17,179 nt of DNA from JBOICV01 sp050740255 (GTDB lineage: Bacteria; Pseudomonadota; Gammaproteobacteria; Nevskiales; JBOICV01). A program made the translations under genes and the position numbers. Each line of letters begins with the position of its first letter. The first letter of the stretch is position 1. The stretch is from the NCBI GenBank assembly GCA_050740255.1, contig JBOICV010000087.1, positions 1 through 17,179 on the forward strand, written 5' to 3'. This document shows positions 6,125-13,292 of the stretch, piece by piece. The notes under the pieces are model-generated. The model was not told the origin of the DNA. It searched no databases and worked only from the letters and a program-made list of their open reading frames with translations.

Positions 6125-7633
6125 TTATTGTGTCTTGAACTCGGCCGAGGAAAGCGTTTGATTGCCGCTTGCCTCGATGGCCAGGACTTCAAATTCATAG
6201 TCCGTGCCACTGCGCATGAATTCCGCAGGCACAGTCACGCTGGTGGCAGTGCCCGGCAGGTATACGCTGAATACGCGCTTGCTGAATGCCTGCGGGAAGA
6301 GCGGGGCCGCACTCTCCTCCACGATGACCTGGTAGATCACGATGGCGATCGGCTGGCCGCTTGTGGTCGTGGTCACCGGCTGCCACCTCACCACCGTGTT
6401 AGCCGGATTCACGTTCTGGGCGCCGTCGGCGGGGCTGGTGAGCTGAGGGCCGGCCGGGATGGCGTGCGTCAAGCTTGCGGTCATTGTGGTGGCTGCACCA
6501 CCTTCCACCATGACGCCACGGAAGGTGTAAGCGCCTTCGGGCAGGCGCGCCAGCACGCTGGCGATGGGCACCTCGGCGTTCTTGGGCTCCGAGGTCTCGA
6601 AGAACAGCTCGGTCAGGCCGAAGTTGAGCAGACCGCCCGCGGGTGTCGCTCTCACGACCTCGATACTGCCGGGGCCGCTGACTGTCAGCAGGTTCCAGGG
6701 GTCGCCGTCAACGAAGCCTTGAAAGCCGGTGTCTTGGTCCGTCGCGTTGTGTTCGATCAGGAGCTTGGCCACCTTCAGGCGCGGCGTGTCGTCGTTATCT
6801 GGCGGTGGCGGCACACAGCCGTCGCCGGTTTCGAACTCGGCCGAGGCCAGGGTCTGGTTGCCGCTTGCCTCAATCGCCAGCACCTCATACTCGTAGCAGG
6901 TGTCGTCCTCCATGAATTCCGCGGGCACCTCCACGCTGCTGGCCGTGGCCGGCAGGTGCACGCTGAACACGTGCTTGCTGAAGGCCTGCGGGAAGGGCGC
7001 GGTCGCGGTGTCCTCCACGATGACCTGGTAGCCAACGACGTTGACCGCCTGGCCGTTGAGGTTCTGCGACACCGGCTGCCAGGACACGACGATGCTACTC
7101 GGATTAAGCCCGGTGGCTCCGTCCGCCGGGCCGGTCAGCACGGCTCCCCTCGGAATGCTGTGCGTGAGATTCGCGGTCAGCGTGCTTGGAACTCCCTTGA
7201 CCATGGTGCCCGCGAAGCTGTAGTTTCCTGCGGAGAGGCGAGCCAGCACATCGGCGATCGGAACCTCGTCATTCGGCGGCTCCGAGGTCTCGAAGAACAA
7301 CTCCGTCAGGCCGAAGTTGAACAGACCTCCGGAGGGCGTCACGGTCACAATCCGCATGCCGTTAGGGCCGGTGATGGCCAGCTCATTCCACGGATCACCG
7401 TCGGCGAAACCCTGAAAACCGGTGTCTTCGTCAGTGGCATTGTGCTCGATCAACAGCTTCGCGACCTTAATTGCCCCCTGATCACCGGCGGGAGGAGGAT
7501 TAGCGCGGGGAGGAGGATTGGAGCTCCCGCTTTTGCAGCCGCTCAGGGTCATAAGACCCAACAGGATCGCTATCATTGCGACGAAGGGCAGGCAGCGCTT
7601 GCGCGCGGGCTGCTTCGTGTCGAGTCGTTTCAT
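6125..7633 (-). CDS. Lipoprotein with two tandem ~215-residue repeats, each ending in an FN3-like domain
   Basis: A 502-residue exported protein. The N-terminus has basic residues, a hydrophobic core and a lipobox LSGC with Cys33, so it is probably lipid-anchored in the outer membrane. A Pro-rich linker (36-49) follows. Residues 56-269 and 287-501 are two copies of one unit, offset by 231 residues. Each begins KVAKLLIEHNATD-DTGFQGF-DGDPWN, contains GLTELFFETSEP, and ends in a beta-rich module resembling fibronectin type III (PADGA---NP---V-WQPV, YQVIVE, VPAEFM, YE-EVLAIEASGNQTL-SAEF). The start is supported by GGAG (7644-7641). A linker with a PPPPDNDD run separates the copies. I do not recognise the family. 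An extracellular binding or adhesion role is only a guess from the architecture. Downstream convergent neighbours show no functional link. Confidence 0.82.
   Translation of the reverse strand: MKRLDTKQPARKRCLPFVAMIAILLGLMTLSGCKSGSSNPPPRANPPPAGDQGAIKVAKLLIEHNATDEDTGFQGFADGDPWNELAITGPNGMRIVTVTPSGGLFNFGLTELFFETSEPPNDEVPIADVLARLSAGNYSFAGTMVKGVPSTLTANLTHSIPRGAVLTGPADGATGLNPSSIVVSWQPVSQNLNGQAVNVVGYQVIVEDTATAPFPQAFSKHVFSVHLPATASSVEVPAEFMEDDTCYEYEVLAIEASGNQTLASAEFETGDGCVPPPPDNDDTPRLKVAKLLIEHNATDQDTGFQGFVDGDPWNLLTVSGPGSIEVVRATPAGGLLNFGLTELFFETSEPKNAEVPIASVLARLPEGAYTFRGVMVEGGAATTMTASLTHAIPAGPQLTSPADGAQNVNPANTVVRWQPVTTTTSGQPIAIVIYQVIVEESAAPLFPQAFSKRVFSVYLPGTATSVTVPAEFMRSGTDYEFEVLAIEASGNQTLSSAEFKTQ
6131..6775 (-). 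repeat. Repeat unit 2 of the duplicated lipoprotein gene
   Basis: This encodes residues 287-501. It aligns with 6827-7468 at a period of 693 nt, including long near-identical DNA stretches such as the segments encoding GLTELFFETSEP and EVLAIEASGNQTL. The similarity at the DNA level indicates an internal gene duplication. Confidence 0.85.
6827..7468 (-). repeat. Repeat unit 1 of the duplicated lipoprotein gene
   Basis: This encodes residues 56-269. Only this copy has a CYE...C pair of cysteines (in EDDTCYEYE and GDGC), which are absent from the second copy. The two cysteines could form a disulfide in the periplasm or outside the cell. Confidence 0.85.
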
Positions 7634-7881
7634 GGCATCACTCCGTGGTCAGTTCCGAACAATCGTGTGGCACCGCGGGGTGGGCAACCTCGCCGCCCGA
7701 GTGTCAGTTCGATTATTCACACCCGCGCTAACCGTCGGATTGCCAGAACATTACGAAACGGCAAGGTTGCCGGCGCCGGCCGACCCGAAGAACTCATGAA
7801 TCGCTCGTGCCCTTGCTTTCACCTTGTCGCCGCAAGACGTCGCGTGTTCTGCCAGCGGTGACTGGCGAGCCTTGCCCAATT

Positions 7882-7901
7882 CCCCACCTGGCCTGGTGGG
7901 G
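7882..7901. repeat. GC-rich 7-bp hairpin
   Basis: CCCCACC (7882-7888) and GGTGGGG (7895-7901) are perfect inverted arms around a 6-nt loop. No T-tract follows on either strand, so it is not a classical intrinsic terminator. Its role is unknown. Confidence 0.35.
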
Positions 7902-8070
7902 TCTGTGGTGTCACATGCCGCAGGCTCACCGCGGTGACGATCCCCGCTCCAGCCAGGCAGCGAGGCCGCCATCTGGGTCACGTTCGGCGGCGGCGCTACG
8001 AAGATTCAAAGCTATGCGCCAGCAGCGGGTAGTTCCGGAGCTGGAGCCCGAGTTTGGGTTCAGCGCCCTT

Positions 8071-8086
8071 CGCCGCGAAGGCGGCG
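8071..8086 (-). repeat. Stable short hairpin downstream of the DUF1304 gene
   Basis: CGCCGC and GCGGCG pair around a 4-nt loop (CTTC on the minus strand). The hairpin lies 32 bp after the DUF1304 stop and could stabilise the 3' end of the mRNA or aid termination. No U-tract follows, so I do not call it a terminator. Confidence 0.35.
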
Positions 8087-8118
8087 TAATGTCATGCCAG
8101 CATCGTGTTTCCCGTTTA

Positions 8119-8487
8119 TCAGGTCGCGCTGCTACGACCAGACAGCAGGACCAGCGCCAGCGCGATCAGGGCGGGCAATGCCTGCGTGAACAGGATGGAG
8201 AACTTGGCGGTGAAGGCGCCAAACACGCCGGCGACGATGACGCAGCCGAGGAAAAACAGCTTAAGGTCGCGGCGCGCGGCATACAGGCCCCAGACAAGTC
8301 CCGCGGCGAGAAAGCCGTTGTAAAGCCCCTGATTGGCCGCGAGCGCTGCGGACGAGGCGAGCACGTCACGCGGCAGCTCGAAAATCTTCTCGCCGACAGG
8401 ATGATTCCAGAAAAACATTTCGAGAATCATGAAGCCGACGTGCGATAACGCAACAAAGCCCACCATGACATTGGCGAAGAGTTTCAC
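8119..8487 (-). CDS. DUF1304 family membrane protein
   Basis: A 122-residue protein with four membrane helices. The N-terminal helix reads MKLFANVMVGFVALSHVGFMILEMFFW, in which the HxxFMxLEMFxW pattern is the DUF1304 signature. NQGLYNGFLAAGLVWG follows, then LFFLGCVIVAGVFGAFT; both are also typical of the family. Length matches the family norm of about 120 aa. The start is GTG at 8487, sharing GTGA with the stop of the SMP-30-like gene, so the two are translationally coupled. DUF1304 proteins are uncharacterised inner-membrane proteins. Confidence 0.92.
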   Translation of the reverse strand: MKLFANVMVGFVALSHVGFMILEMFFWNHPVGEKIFELPRDVLASSAALAANQGLYNGFLAAGLVWGLYAARRDLKLFFLGCVIVAGVFGAFTAKFSILFTQALPALIALALVLLSGRSSAT

Positions 8488-9731
8488 TTCATTTCTCCCT
8501 TGAGTGACTTCGGATAAGGCAAGCGCAGCAAACCGGTGTGTGACCGGTCAAAATAATTCAGATAGATGCCGCCCGGCCCAGGAATGGCGGAGGCGATATC
8601 GCTGACCTGCGGCCCTCCGTAACTGGCGGCGTACAGCGGCGTGGCGCCGTCAGGACTAAGCGCCAATACGCCGGTGCGCCGGGATTGCGGCACGTGTCCA
8701 AGCGGCAGCCGCAGAAATAGCGGCTTGATCCAGGCGTTGGCGTGCAGCCAGGTCAGAAGTCCGCTGCGTTCCTTGAGCAGGCCAGTCCAGATGTTGCCGC
8801 TGGCGTCGCGGTCAAGCCCGTCGGGCATGCCGGTAATGCCGTCTAGCACGATCTCCGCAGTGCCGGCCTTCGCGCCAGCCAACCAGAAGCGCGTCAGGCG
8901 GAAATGTGGCGTCTGGCTCACGATCACCGATTGCTCGCGCGGCAAGCCGGGATGCAGGTCGTAGAGCACGCCGTCAACGAAGTGAAAACCCTCGGCGATC
9001 AGACGCGTCGTGCCGCTATCGAGATCGTGCCGCCACAAGCGGCCGTTGCCGCCCAAGGAGACCGCCTCCCGAACCGTGCCCCCGCCCATCGCAGCGCCTG
9101 TGTAGGCGAAGGGCTCGGAGAAGTAAATGCGCCGGCCGTCTTTGGAGATCTCAAGATCGTTGCAGAACGCGAACGGGCGACCCGCCTCGTCGTCGCGATG
9201 CAACTCGGGCGCAGAAGTGTCAGCGTCGGCGTACACCACCGGGCGGACGTGATCAATCTCGGTGGCCGGCACGCGCAGCACGACCGCCTCGATTGCGCGG
9301 GTCGTGACATTCAGCCGGTAGAGCCCGACTGCTTCATCCGGCGCATAGGTCTGTCCGTGTAGATGCGATGCGCAGAAGTAAACAAGGCTGTGGTCGCCTG
9401 GCGACTCATGCATGCCGGACGGCATCAACGGTGGGTCCACAAAAGCTTCGGCGTCATGCGTCGCCAGGTCAATCTTCCAGATTTGCCCATCCATCGCGCT
9501 GACCAGCGCGGTGGCGCCGCCGGCGAGAAACACGATGTCATCCTGTCCGGAAACGGCGGAGGGGAAATGCTCCAGCGTGGCGGCAAATTCCGCGGAACGG
9601 TCCACGGCGGCTATCGCATATGCAGTATCGTCGCCAAACACCACTGAATCCGCGATCACGATTTCCGCTGGCGGCGCGGCGGCCATCCACCAGGCCGCGA
9701 GCAACAGGACGACAATCAGTCCGATTTTCAT
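8484..9731 (-). CDS. SMP-30/strictosidine-synthase-like beta-propeller protein
   Basis: A 415-residue protein with an N-terminal hydrophobic segment (MKIGLIVVLLLAAWWMAAAPP), either a signal anchor or an uncleaved signal peptide, so the propeller probably faces the periplasm. Diagnostic segments are FCNDLEISKDGRRIYFSEPFAY, LYDLHPGL, and MPDGLDRDASGNIWTGLLKERS. The Asn and Asp residues are those that bind calcium or substrate in SMP-30/gluconolactonase/LRE and strictosidine-synthase-like (APMAP-type) propellers. Family members hydrolyse lactones or related esters. The open frame extends upstream to 10097, but the ATG at 9731 starts a clean signal sequence and avoids overlap with the divergent amidohydrolase gene. 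It is followed by DUF1304 with a 4-bp overlap. A lactonase role is plausible but not demonstrated. Confidence 0.85.
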   Translation of the reverse strand: MKIGLIVVLLLAAWWMAAAPPAEIVIADSVVFGDDTAYAIAAVDRSAEFAATLEHFPSAVSGQDDIVFLAGGATALVSAMDGQIWKIDLATHDAEAFVDPPLMPSGMHESPGDHSLVYFCASHLHGQTYAPDEAVGLYRLNVTTRAIEAVVLRVPATEIDHVRPVVYADADTSAPELHRDDEAGRPFAFCNDLEISKDGRRIYFSEPFAYTGAAMGGGTVREAVSLGGNGRLWRHDLDSGTTRLIAEGFHFVDGVLYDLHPGLPREQSVIVSQTPHFRLTRFWLAGAKAGTAEIVLDGITGMPDGLDRDASGNIWTGLLKERSGLLTWLHANAWIKPLFLRLPLGHVPQSRRTGVLALSPDGATPLYAASYGGPQVSDIASAIPGPGGIYLNYFDRSHTGLLRLPYPKSLKGEMK

Positions 9732-9787
9732 CCTAGATCTTCCCACCCTTAGCTTTGTAGTGACGCCGTCCATCTGCTGCGGGAAAC

Positions 9788-9793
9788 TATACT
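9788..9793 (+). promoter_or_regulatory. Candidate -10 box for the amidohydrolase gene
   Basis: TATACT matches the TATAAT consensus at 5/6 and lies 26 nt before the preferred start codon. No good -35 is visible at 16-18 bp spacing, so this is only a weak call. Confidence 0.3.
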
Positions 9794-9809
9794 GCACCAG
9801 TGAAGTAAT

Positions 9810-9813
9810 GGAG
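9810..9813 (+). promoter_or_regulatory. Ribosome binding site that decides the amidohydrolase start
   Basis: GGAG lies 6 nt before the ATG at 9820. The in-frame ATG at 9808 has no comparable site, so 9820 is preferred. Confidence 0.55.
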
Positions 9814-9819
9814 ACGCCA

Positions 9820-10644
9820 ATGCCCGTTATCGATGCCTGGTCGCAAGTGCCCACGGCGCGTTTCATGCAAGCGCCCTGGCTGGATACGGTGCTGCGGTGG
9901 ACGGGCACGCCCGGCGATCGCAGCAAGCCGACGGTGAGTGAAACACTCGCGGCCATGGACGAGGCGCGCGTTGATATCGCCCTGCTGTCGGCATGGCACG
10001 GACCGCAAGGCGCATTGATCAGCAACGACGAGGTCGCCGCCGTAATGCAGGAAGCGCCGACCCGGTTTGCCGGTCTCGCGACTGTTGACCTGACCAATCC
10101 GGTGCGGGCCGTCGCCGAGCTGCGGCGCGTGGTGGATCGGCGCCACTTCGTGGGAGTTCGCGTCCTGCCCTGGCTTTGGGACCTGCCGCCGAATGATCGC
10201 CGCTACTATCCGATCTACGTCGCCTGCGTGGAATTAGGCGTGCCCTTTTGCACGCAGATCGGGCACACCGGCCCCTTGTGCCGTTCGGAGCCGGGGCGCC
10301 TGATTCCCTATCTCGACGATGTGCTGCTGGATTTCCCTGACTTGGTTGTGGTTGGCGGACACGTCGGTTTCCCGTGGATAGATGAAGTGCTGTCGCTGGC
10401 GTACAAGTATCCGAATTTCTACGTAGATACCTCCGCCTATGTGGTCCATCGTCTGCCCAGGGACCTGGTCGAGTTCATGCGGGGTGCGGGACGCTCGCGC
10501 GTGTTGTTCGGCAGCAACTGGCCGATGCTCTCACCAGCGCGCTGTCTGGCAAAGCTGGATGAGCTGAAACTCGACGACGAGGCGAAAGGCTTGTTCCTGG
10601 GCGGCAACGCGGCGCGGGTGTTCGGTCTTACCGCTCGAAACTAA
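9820..10644 (+). CDS. Amidohydrolase-2-fold protein with altered metal ligands
   Basis: A 274-residue TIM-barrel protein of the amidohydrolase_2 (PF04909, ACMSD/decarboxylase-like) type. Landmarks are MPVIDAWSQ (1-9), QIGHTGPLC with His149, VVVGGHVGFPWIDEV with His181, YVDTSAYV, VLFGSNWPM (229-236) and the C-terminal GGNAARVFGL. In classical members the N-terminus is D-x-H-x-H and the last ligand is Asp in FGSD. Here those positions are Trp7, Gln9 and Asn233, so three of the four usual metal ligands are missing. This may define a metal-independent or non-catalytic subgroup. The ATG at 9820 is chosen for its GGAG; 9808 would add four residues. The gene diverges from the SMP-30-like gene and its stop overlaps that of the convergent M24 gene. 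Confidence 0.85.
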   Translation: MPVIDAWSQVPTARFMQAPWLDTVLRWTGTPGDRSKPTVSETLAAMDEARVDIALLSAWHGPQGALISNDEVAAVMQEAPTRFAGLATVDLTNPVRAVAELRRVVDRRHFVGVRVLPWLWDLPPNDRRYYPIYVACVELGVPFCTQIGHTGPLCRSEPGRLIPYLDDVLLDFPDLVVVGGHVGFPWIDEVLSLAYKYPNFYVDTSAYVVHRLPRDLVEFMRGAGRSRVLFGSNWPMLSPARCLAKLDELKLDDEAKGLFLGGNAARVFGLTARN

Positions 10645-11480
10645 AGTCCCGCCGCCACCCAGCGGCGGTGGTGCGGCAAATCCTCGTCGAGGTAATACGC
10701 TTCGCGTTGGGTGACGACGAGGATTTCCTCGAACTTGGCGCCGAGCTTGCCAATCGCCACATGCGGTTCCATCGCCCACAGGCCAGGCTGCGGCGGACAA
10801 TCGCATTGGCGCGTGTGGTTCCAGTTCGGCGTAAGCGCCGGGTCGCTGCGGAAGGAACGGAAACTGCGCCAGAAAAACCAGCTAACCGGCAGCGGCGACA
10901 AGCCCCAGATGCGGCGGCGTGACAACCAGGCCGGACCCACCTGAGCCATGCGGTGCGCCAGCACCATGCCGATATGCTTGCGGTGGCAGTTCTCGAAGCC
11001 GCGCGCGACGATCACGCCGTCCACTTCGCGCGCAATCTCACGCATGGAGCGGCGCTCGCGCGTGCGCGTCAGGATCAGCGTACGCAGTTCGCGCAGCAGT
11101 GCGTCGGCCTGGGCAAAGGCAGCCGTACCTCCTCCGCGCGGCACCGAGAGCGAAACATCGGTCATGCTGCCCTCGAAGATCGGCGCAGCATCGAGAATCA
11201 CCGCATCGCCAGCCTGTAGCCGCCGCGCGGTCGGCAAGGCTTCCAGCTGCCCGAACTTTCCCGGGTAGGCGGTGCGTTCGCCGAACAGCGCGACGGGAAC
11301 GTGGAAGTAGCTACGCACGCCCTGCGCGGCAAAAGCGCGGCGCAGGCGGCGTGCCACATCAAGCTCGGTCTCGCCGTCACGCAGCGTGGCCGCGATGTCC
11401 TCCAGCGTGGCATAGGCGCGACGCTGCAACTGCTTGAACCGCTCAAGCTGCGCCGCGTCGAAGTCCTGGTACTGGATCAT
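10641..11480 (-). CDS. M24 peptidase-fold protein (Xaa-Pro aminopeptidase/creatinase-like)
   Basis: A 279-residue cytoplasmic protein with the pita-bread fold. The five metal-ligand positions of the M24 family can be placed: Asp97 (ILDAAPIF), Asp108 (MTDVSLS), His169 (HRKHIGMVLAHRM, in place of the usual GHGIG), Glu238 (WAMEPHV) and Glu252 (KFEEILVVT). The protein lacks the separate N-terminal domain of prolidases. A basic and aromatic insertion (~185-215, with WFFWRSFRSFR) is unusual and could contact a membrane or lipid. The start ATG overlaps the stop of the DUF4345 gene (ATGA). It is the last gene of the desaturase-P450 unit. Such a protein may act on a non-peptide amide or C-N bond; the substrate is unknown. 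Confidence 0.85.
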   Translation of the reverse strand: MIQYQDFDAAQLERFKQLQRRAYATLEDIAATLRDGETELDVARRLRRAFAAQGVRSYFHVPVALFGERTAYPGKFGQLEALPTARRLQAGDAVILDAAPIFEGSMTDVSLSVPRGGGTAAFAQADALLRELRTLILTRTRERRSMREIAREVDGVIVARGFENCHRKHIGMVLAHRMAQVGPAWLSRRRIWGLSPLPVSWFFWRSFRSFRSDPALTPNWNHTRQCDCPPQPGLWAMEPHVAIGKLGAKFEEILVVTQREAYYLDEDLPHHRRWVAAGL

Positions 11481-11857
11481 GGAACTCTGGCGATGCGCGA
11501 CTGCATGAACACCATGAAAACGGGAATGATCAGCTCCAGCACGGTCATGGCGATGAAGAAGGTATTGGGCAAGCCGACCGCGGCCATGGACACCAACCGC
11601 GCCAGACCGCCGACAAAAAATGTCAGCGCGAGGAAATAAACGACCCTGCTCTTGCGCTCGATATCACGGATGCACCACAGCAGCGCCACGCCGTAGGCCA
11701 TGAACAGAGTGGCGTAGAAACGATCCTCGCTGTCCATCGTGGCATTGACCGGGATCGCGCCCGGAATCGCCGCCGGCCCCAGCACTATATGCAGCAGGGC
11801 AATGCACACGGCCGTCACGCCGAACAGGCCGAGAAAAATCTGCAGCGTCCTGCGCAT
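11477..11857 (-). CDS. DUF4345 family membrane protein
   Basis: A 126-residue protein with four membrane helices. After the first helix comes GPAAIPGAIPVNATMDSEDRFYATLFMAYGVALLW, whose MDSE-RFY-T-F-AYG pattern is the DUF4345 signature. FFVGGLARLVSM and a C-terminal hydrophobic helix follow. Length matches the family norm of about 125 aa. AGGAGA (11868-11863) lies 5 nt before the ATG. It sits between P450 (41 nt upstream) and M24 (4-bp overlap), so it is probably co-expressed with them. Function is unknown. Confidence 0.9.
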   Translation of the reverse strand: MRRTLQIFLGLFGVTAVCIALLHIVLGPAAIPGAIPVNATMDSEDRFYATLFMAYGVALLWCIRDIERKSRVVYFLALTFFVGGLARLVSMAAVGLPNTFFIAMTVLELIIPVFMVFMQSRIARVP

Positions 11858-11898
11858 GCCAGTCTCCTACACTCTCACTTGCCGCCGTGGGGCAGCCT

Positions 11899-13233
11899 TT
11901 AATCGAGCCGTTCGAGATTAACCGGTAGACGATCTTTCGGAATCGGCAGGCTGGTGAAATCCTGCTGCATCACATAACTCTCCGGCACGCTCCAGCGATA
12001 GCGTAGCAATAGCTGGTGCAGGATCGCTTTTACTTCCATCTCGCCGAAGTGCAGGCCGATGCACTTGTGCGCGCCGCCGCCGAAAGGCACCCACAGGAAC
12101 GGGTGCTGCTTGTCTTCCGCACGGGCTTCGCTGAAACGCTCGGGATCAAAACACATCGGTTCGCGCCAGTATTCGGTCATCTTGTGCGAAAACCACGGCA
12201 CGACTTGCACCAGGTGACCGGCGGGAATGCGGAAGCCCTTGTACTCCACCTCACGCACCGAGCGGCGCGGCATCGCTGGGACCGGTGCGCAAATGCGCAG
12301 CGCTTCCTTCATGACCAGGGTCATGCCCGGCAGCTTCGCTAAGTCGTCGTAATTCACCACCGGTTTGCCCAACGCCCGGCTTTCCTCGCGTAGCCGGTCC
12401 TGCCACTCGGGTTGCTTGGCAAGATGATAAATCATGTTGCTCAAGGTGATAGTGCTGGTGTCGTGCGCCGCCATCAGCACGAAAATCATGTGGTTGACAA
12501 TGTCCTCGTCCGAGAACTGTTCGCCGCTCTCGGTGCGGGCCTGGCATAGACGCGAGAACAAGTCCGGACTATTGGAGCCGCGTTTCAGCGGGAGTTCGCT
12601 GCGGAAGAAATCTTCGAGCACTTTTCGGCCGACAAGTCCACGACGCCAGCGCCTTCCCGGCAGCGGATAACGGATGATGTCGGTGGGCGCGCGCACGGTG
12701 TCGAGGAAGGCACGGTTGAGCTGGGCCGCGGCCGCACCCGGTGGATGGCCGATGAAAGCGACGCTCGCAAGGTCGAGAGTCAGGGCTTTCAAGTGATCGA
12801 AAACCTTGAAGCCTGCGCCGGTCTGCCAGGCCGCCACGCCGGATTCAATCCCCGGATTCATCAACGCCAGATAACCTTCGAGCGCCTCCTTCTGGAAGGC
12901 GCCATTCATGATGCGGCGGTGCATGCGGTGCTCTTCGAAGTCGAGCAGCATCAGCCCGCGGTTGAAGAATTTCGACAGAAAGAATTCCCAGCCCGCGCTG
13001 GCGAAAATATCCCCGCGGTTCTGGTAAACGAACTGATTGGCATCCGGGCCGAGCAGAATGATGAAACGCTGGCCGAAGGCTTTACCCCAGGACACCTCGC
13101 CGTAGCGTTCCCAGCGTTCCTGCGGCGCTGTGTCCATCCGGAACATGTCGAAGCTATGACCGATCAGCGGCCAGCCCGCGTCGCCGGGAATTTCGCGCGG
13201 CGCGGCCGACGTCATGGTCGTTGCCTGTGTCAA
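11899..13233 (-). CDS. Cytochrome P450 (CYP120/CYP26-like)
   Basis: A 444-residue haem monooxygenase. The haem-binding loop is FGGGAHKCIG with the thiolate ligand Cys391. The I-helix oxygen-activation motif is AAHDTS (255-260) and the K-helix ExxR is Glu310-Arg313. FDPERF lies at 362-367. The N-terminus (IPGDAGWPLIGHSFDMF) has no membrane anchor, as in bacterial P450s. EHRMHRRIMNGAF at 101-113 resembles the C-helix of CYP51/CYP26/CYP120-type enzymes, whose substrates are sterols and retinoids. I use TTG at 13233 as start because GAGGA lies 6 nt upstream; ATG at 13215 is the alternative (six residues shorter). It lies 59 nt after the desaturase. A ferredoxin or reductase partner is not encoded nearby, so electron donors must lie elsewhere. 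Confidence 0.93.
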   Translation of the reverse strand: MTQATTMTSAAPREIPGDAGWPLIGHSFDMFRMDTAPQERWERYGEVSWGKAFGQRFIILLGPDANQFVYQNRGDIFASAGWEFFLSKFFNRGLMLLDFEEHRMHRRIMNGAFQKEALEGYLALMNPGIESGVAAWQTGAGFKVFDHLKALTLDLASVAFIGHPPGAAAAQLNRAFLDTVRAPTDIIRYPLPGRRWRRGLVGRKVLEDFFRSELPLKRGSNSPDLFSRLCQARTESGEQFSDEDIVNHMIFVLMAAHDTSTITLSNMIYHLAKQPEWQDRLREESRALGKPVVNYDDLAKLPGMTLVMKEALRICAPVPAMPRRSVREVEYKGFRIPAGHLVQVVPWFSHKMTEYWREPMCFDPERFSEARAEDKQHPFLWVPFGGGAHKCIGLHFGEMEVKAILHQLLLRYRWSVPESYVMQQDFTSLPIPKDRLPVNLERLD

Positions 13234-13239
13234 GCGTGG

Positions 13240-13244
13240 TCCTC
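13240..13244 (-). promoter_or_regulatory. Ribosome binding site supporting a TTG start for P450
   Basis: The minus strand reads GAGGA with a 6-nt spacer to TTG at 13233. The downstream ATG at 13215 has only a weak AGG. Confidence 0.5.
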
Positions 13245-13292
13245 AGGGGGTTAATGCTGCCGGGGGGACGTAACGCTCCAGATCGTACCCGA

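Larger units (their letters stand above)
7634..8118. other. Gene-poor 485-bp intergenic region
   Basis: I see no convincing coding frame: the frames on either strand have no ribosome binding site and no recognisable protein. It contains the upstream region of the lipoprotein gene on one side and the 3' end of the DUF1304 transcription unit on the other. Two short GC-rich hairpins lie within it (7882-7901 and 8071-8086). No tRNA, small RNA or insertion-sequence end was recognised. Confidence 0.5.

Noticed and set aside
6128..7861. A 577-codon open frame antisense to the repeat lipoprotein
   Set aside because: It has no ribosome binding site or recognisable domain, and its Gly/Arg/His-rich content is typical of a shadow frame in GC-rich DNA. 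The opposite strand has a lipobox and repeats.
7882..8086. The two GC-rich hairpins as intrinsic terminators
   Set aside because: Neither is followed by a T-rich tract on either strand.
7807..8448. A 213-codon plus-strand frame across the gap and DUF1304
   Set aside because: It is low-complexity Arg/Gln-rich, has no ribosome binding site, and overlaps the well supported DUF1304 gene.
9412..9819. Upstream extension of the amidohydrolase frame
   Set aside because: It lies antisense to the SMP-30-like gene and precedes the conserved VIDAW start. GGAG supports 9820.
9732..10097. Upstream extension of the SMP-30-like frame
   Set aside because: It would overlap the amidohydrolase gene on the other strand, and the sequence before MKIGLIV is not protein-like for this family. 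The ATG at 9731 opens a signal sequence.
10919..11437. A 172-codon Arg/Pro-rich frame antisense to the M24 gene
   Set aside because: Its composition and lack of signals mark it as a shadow frame; the M24 metal ligands lie on the other strand.
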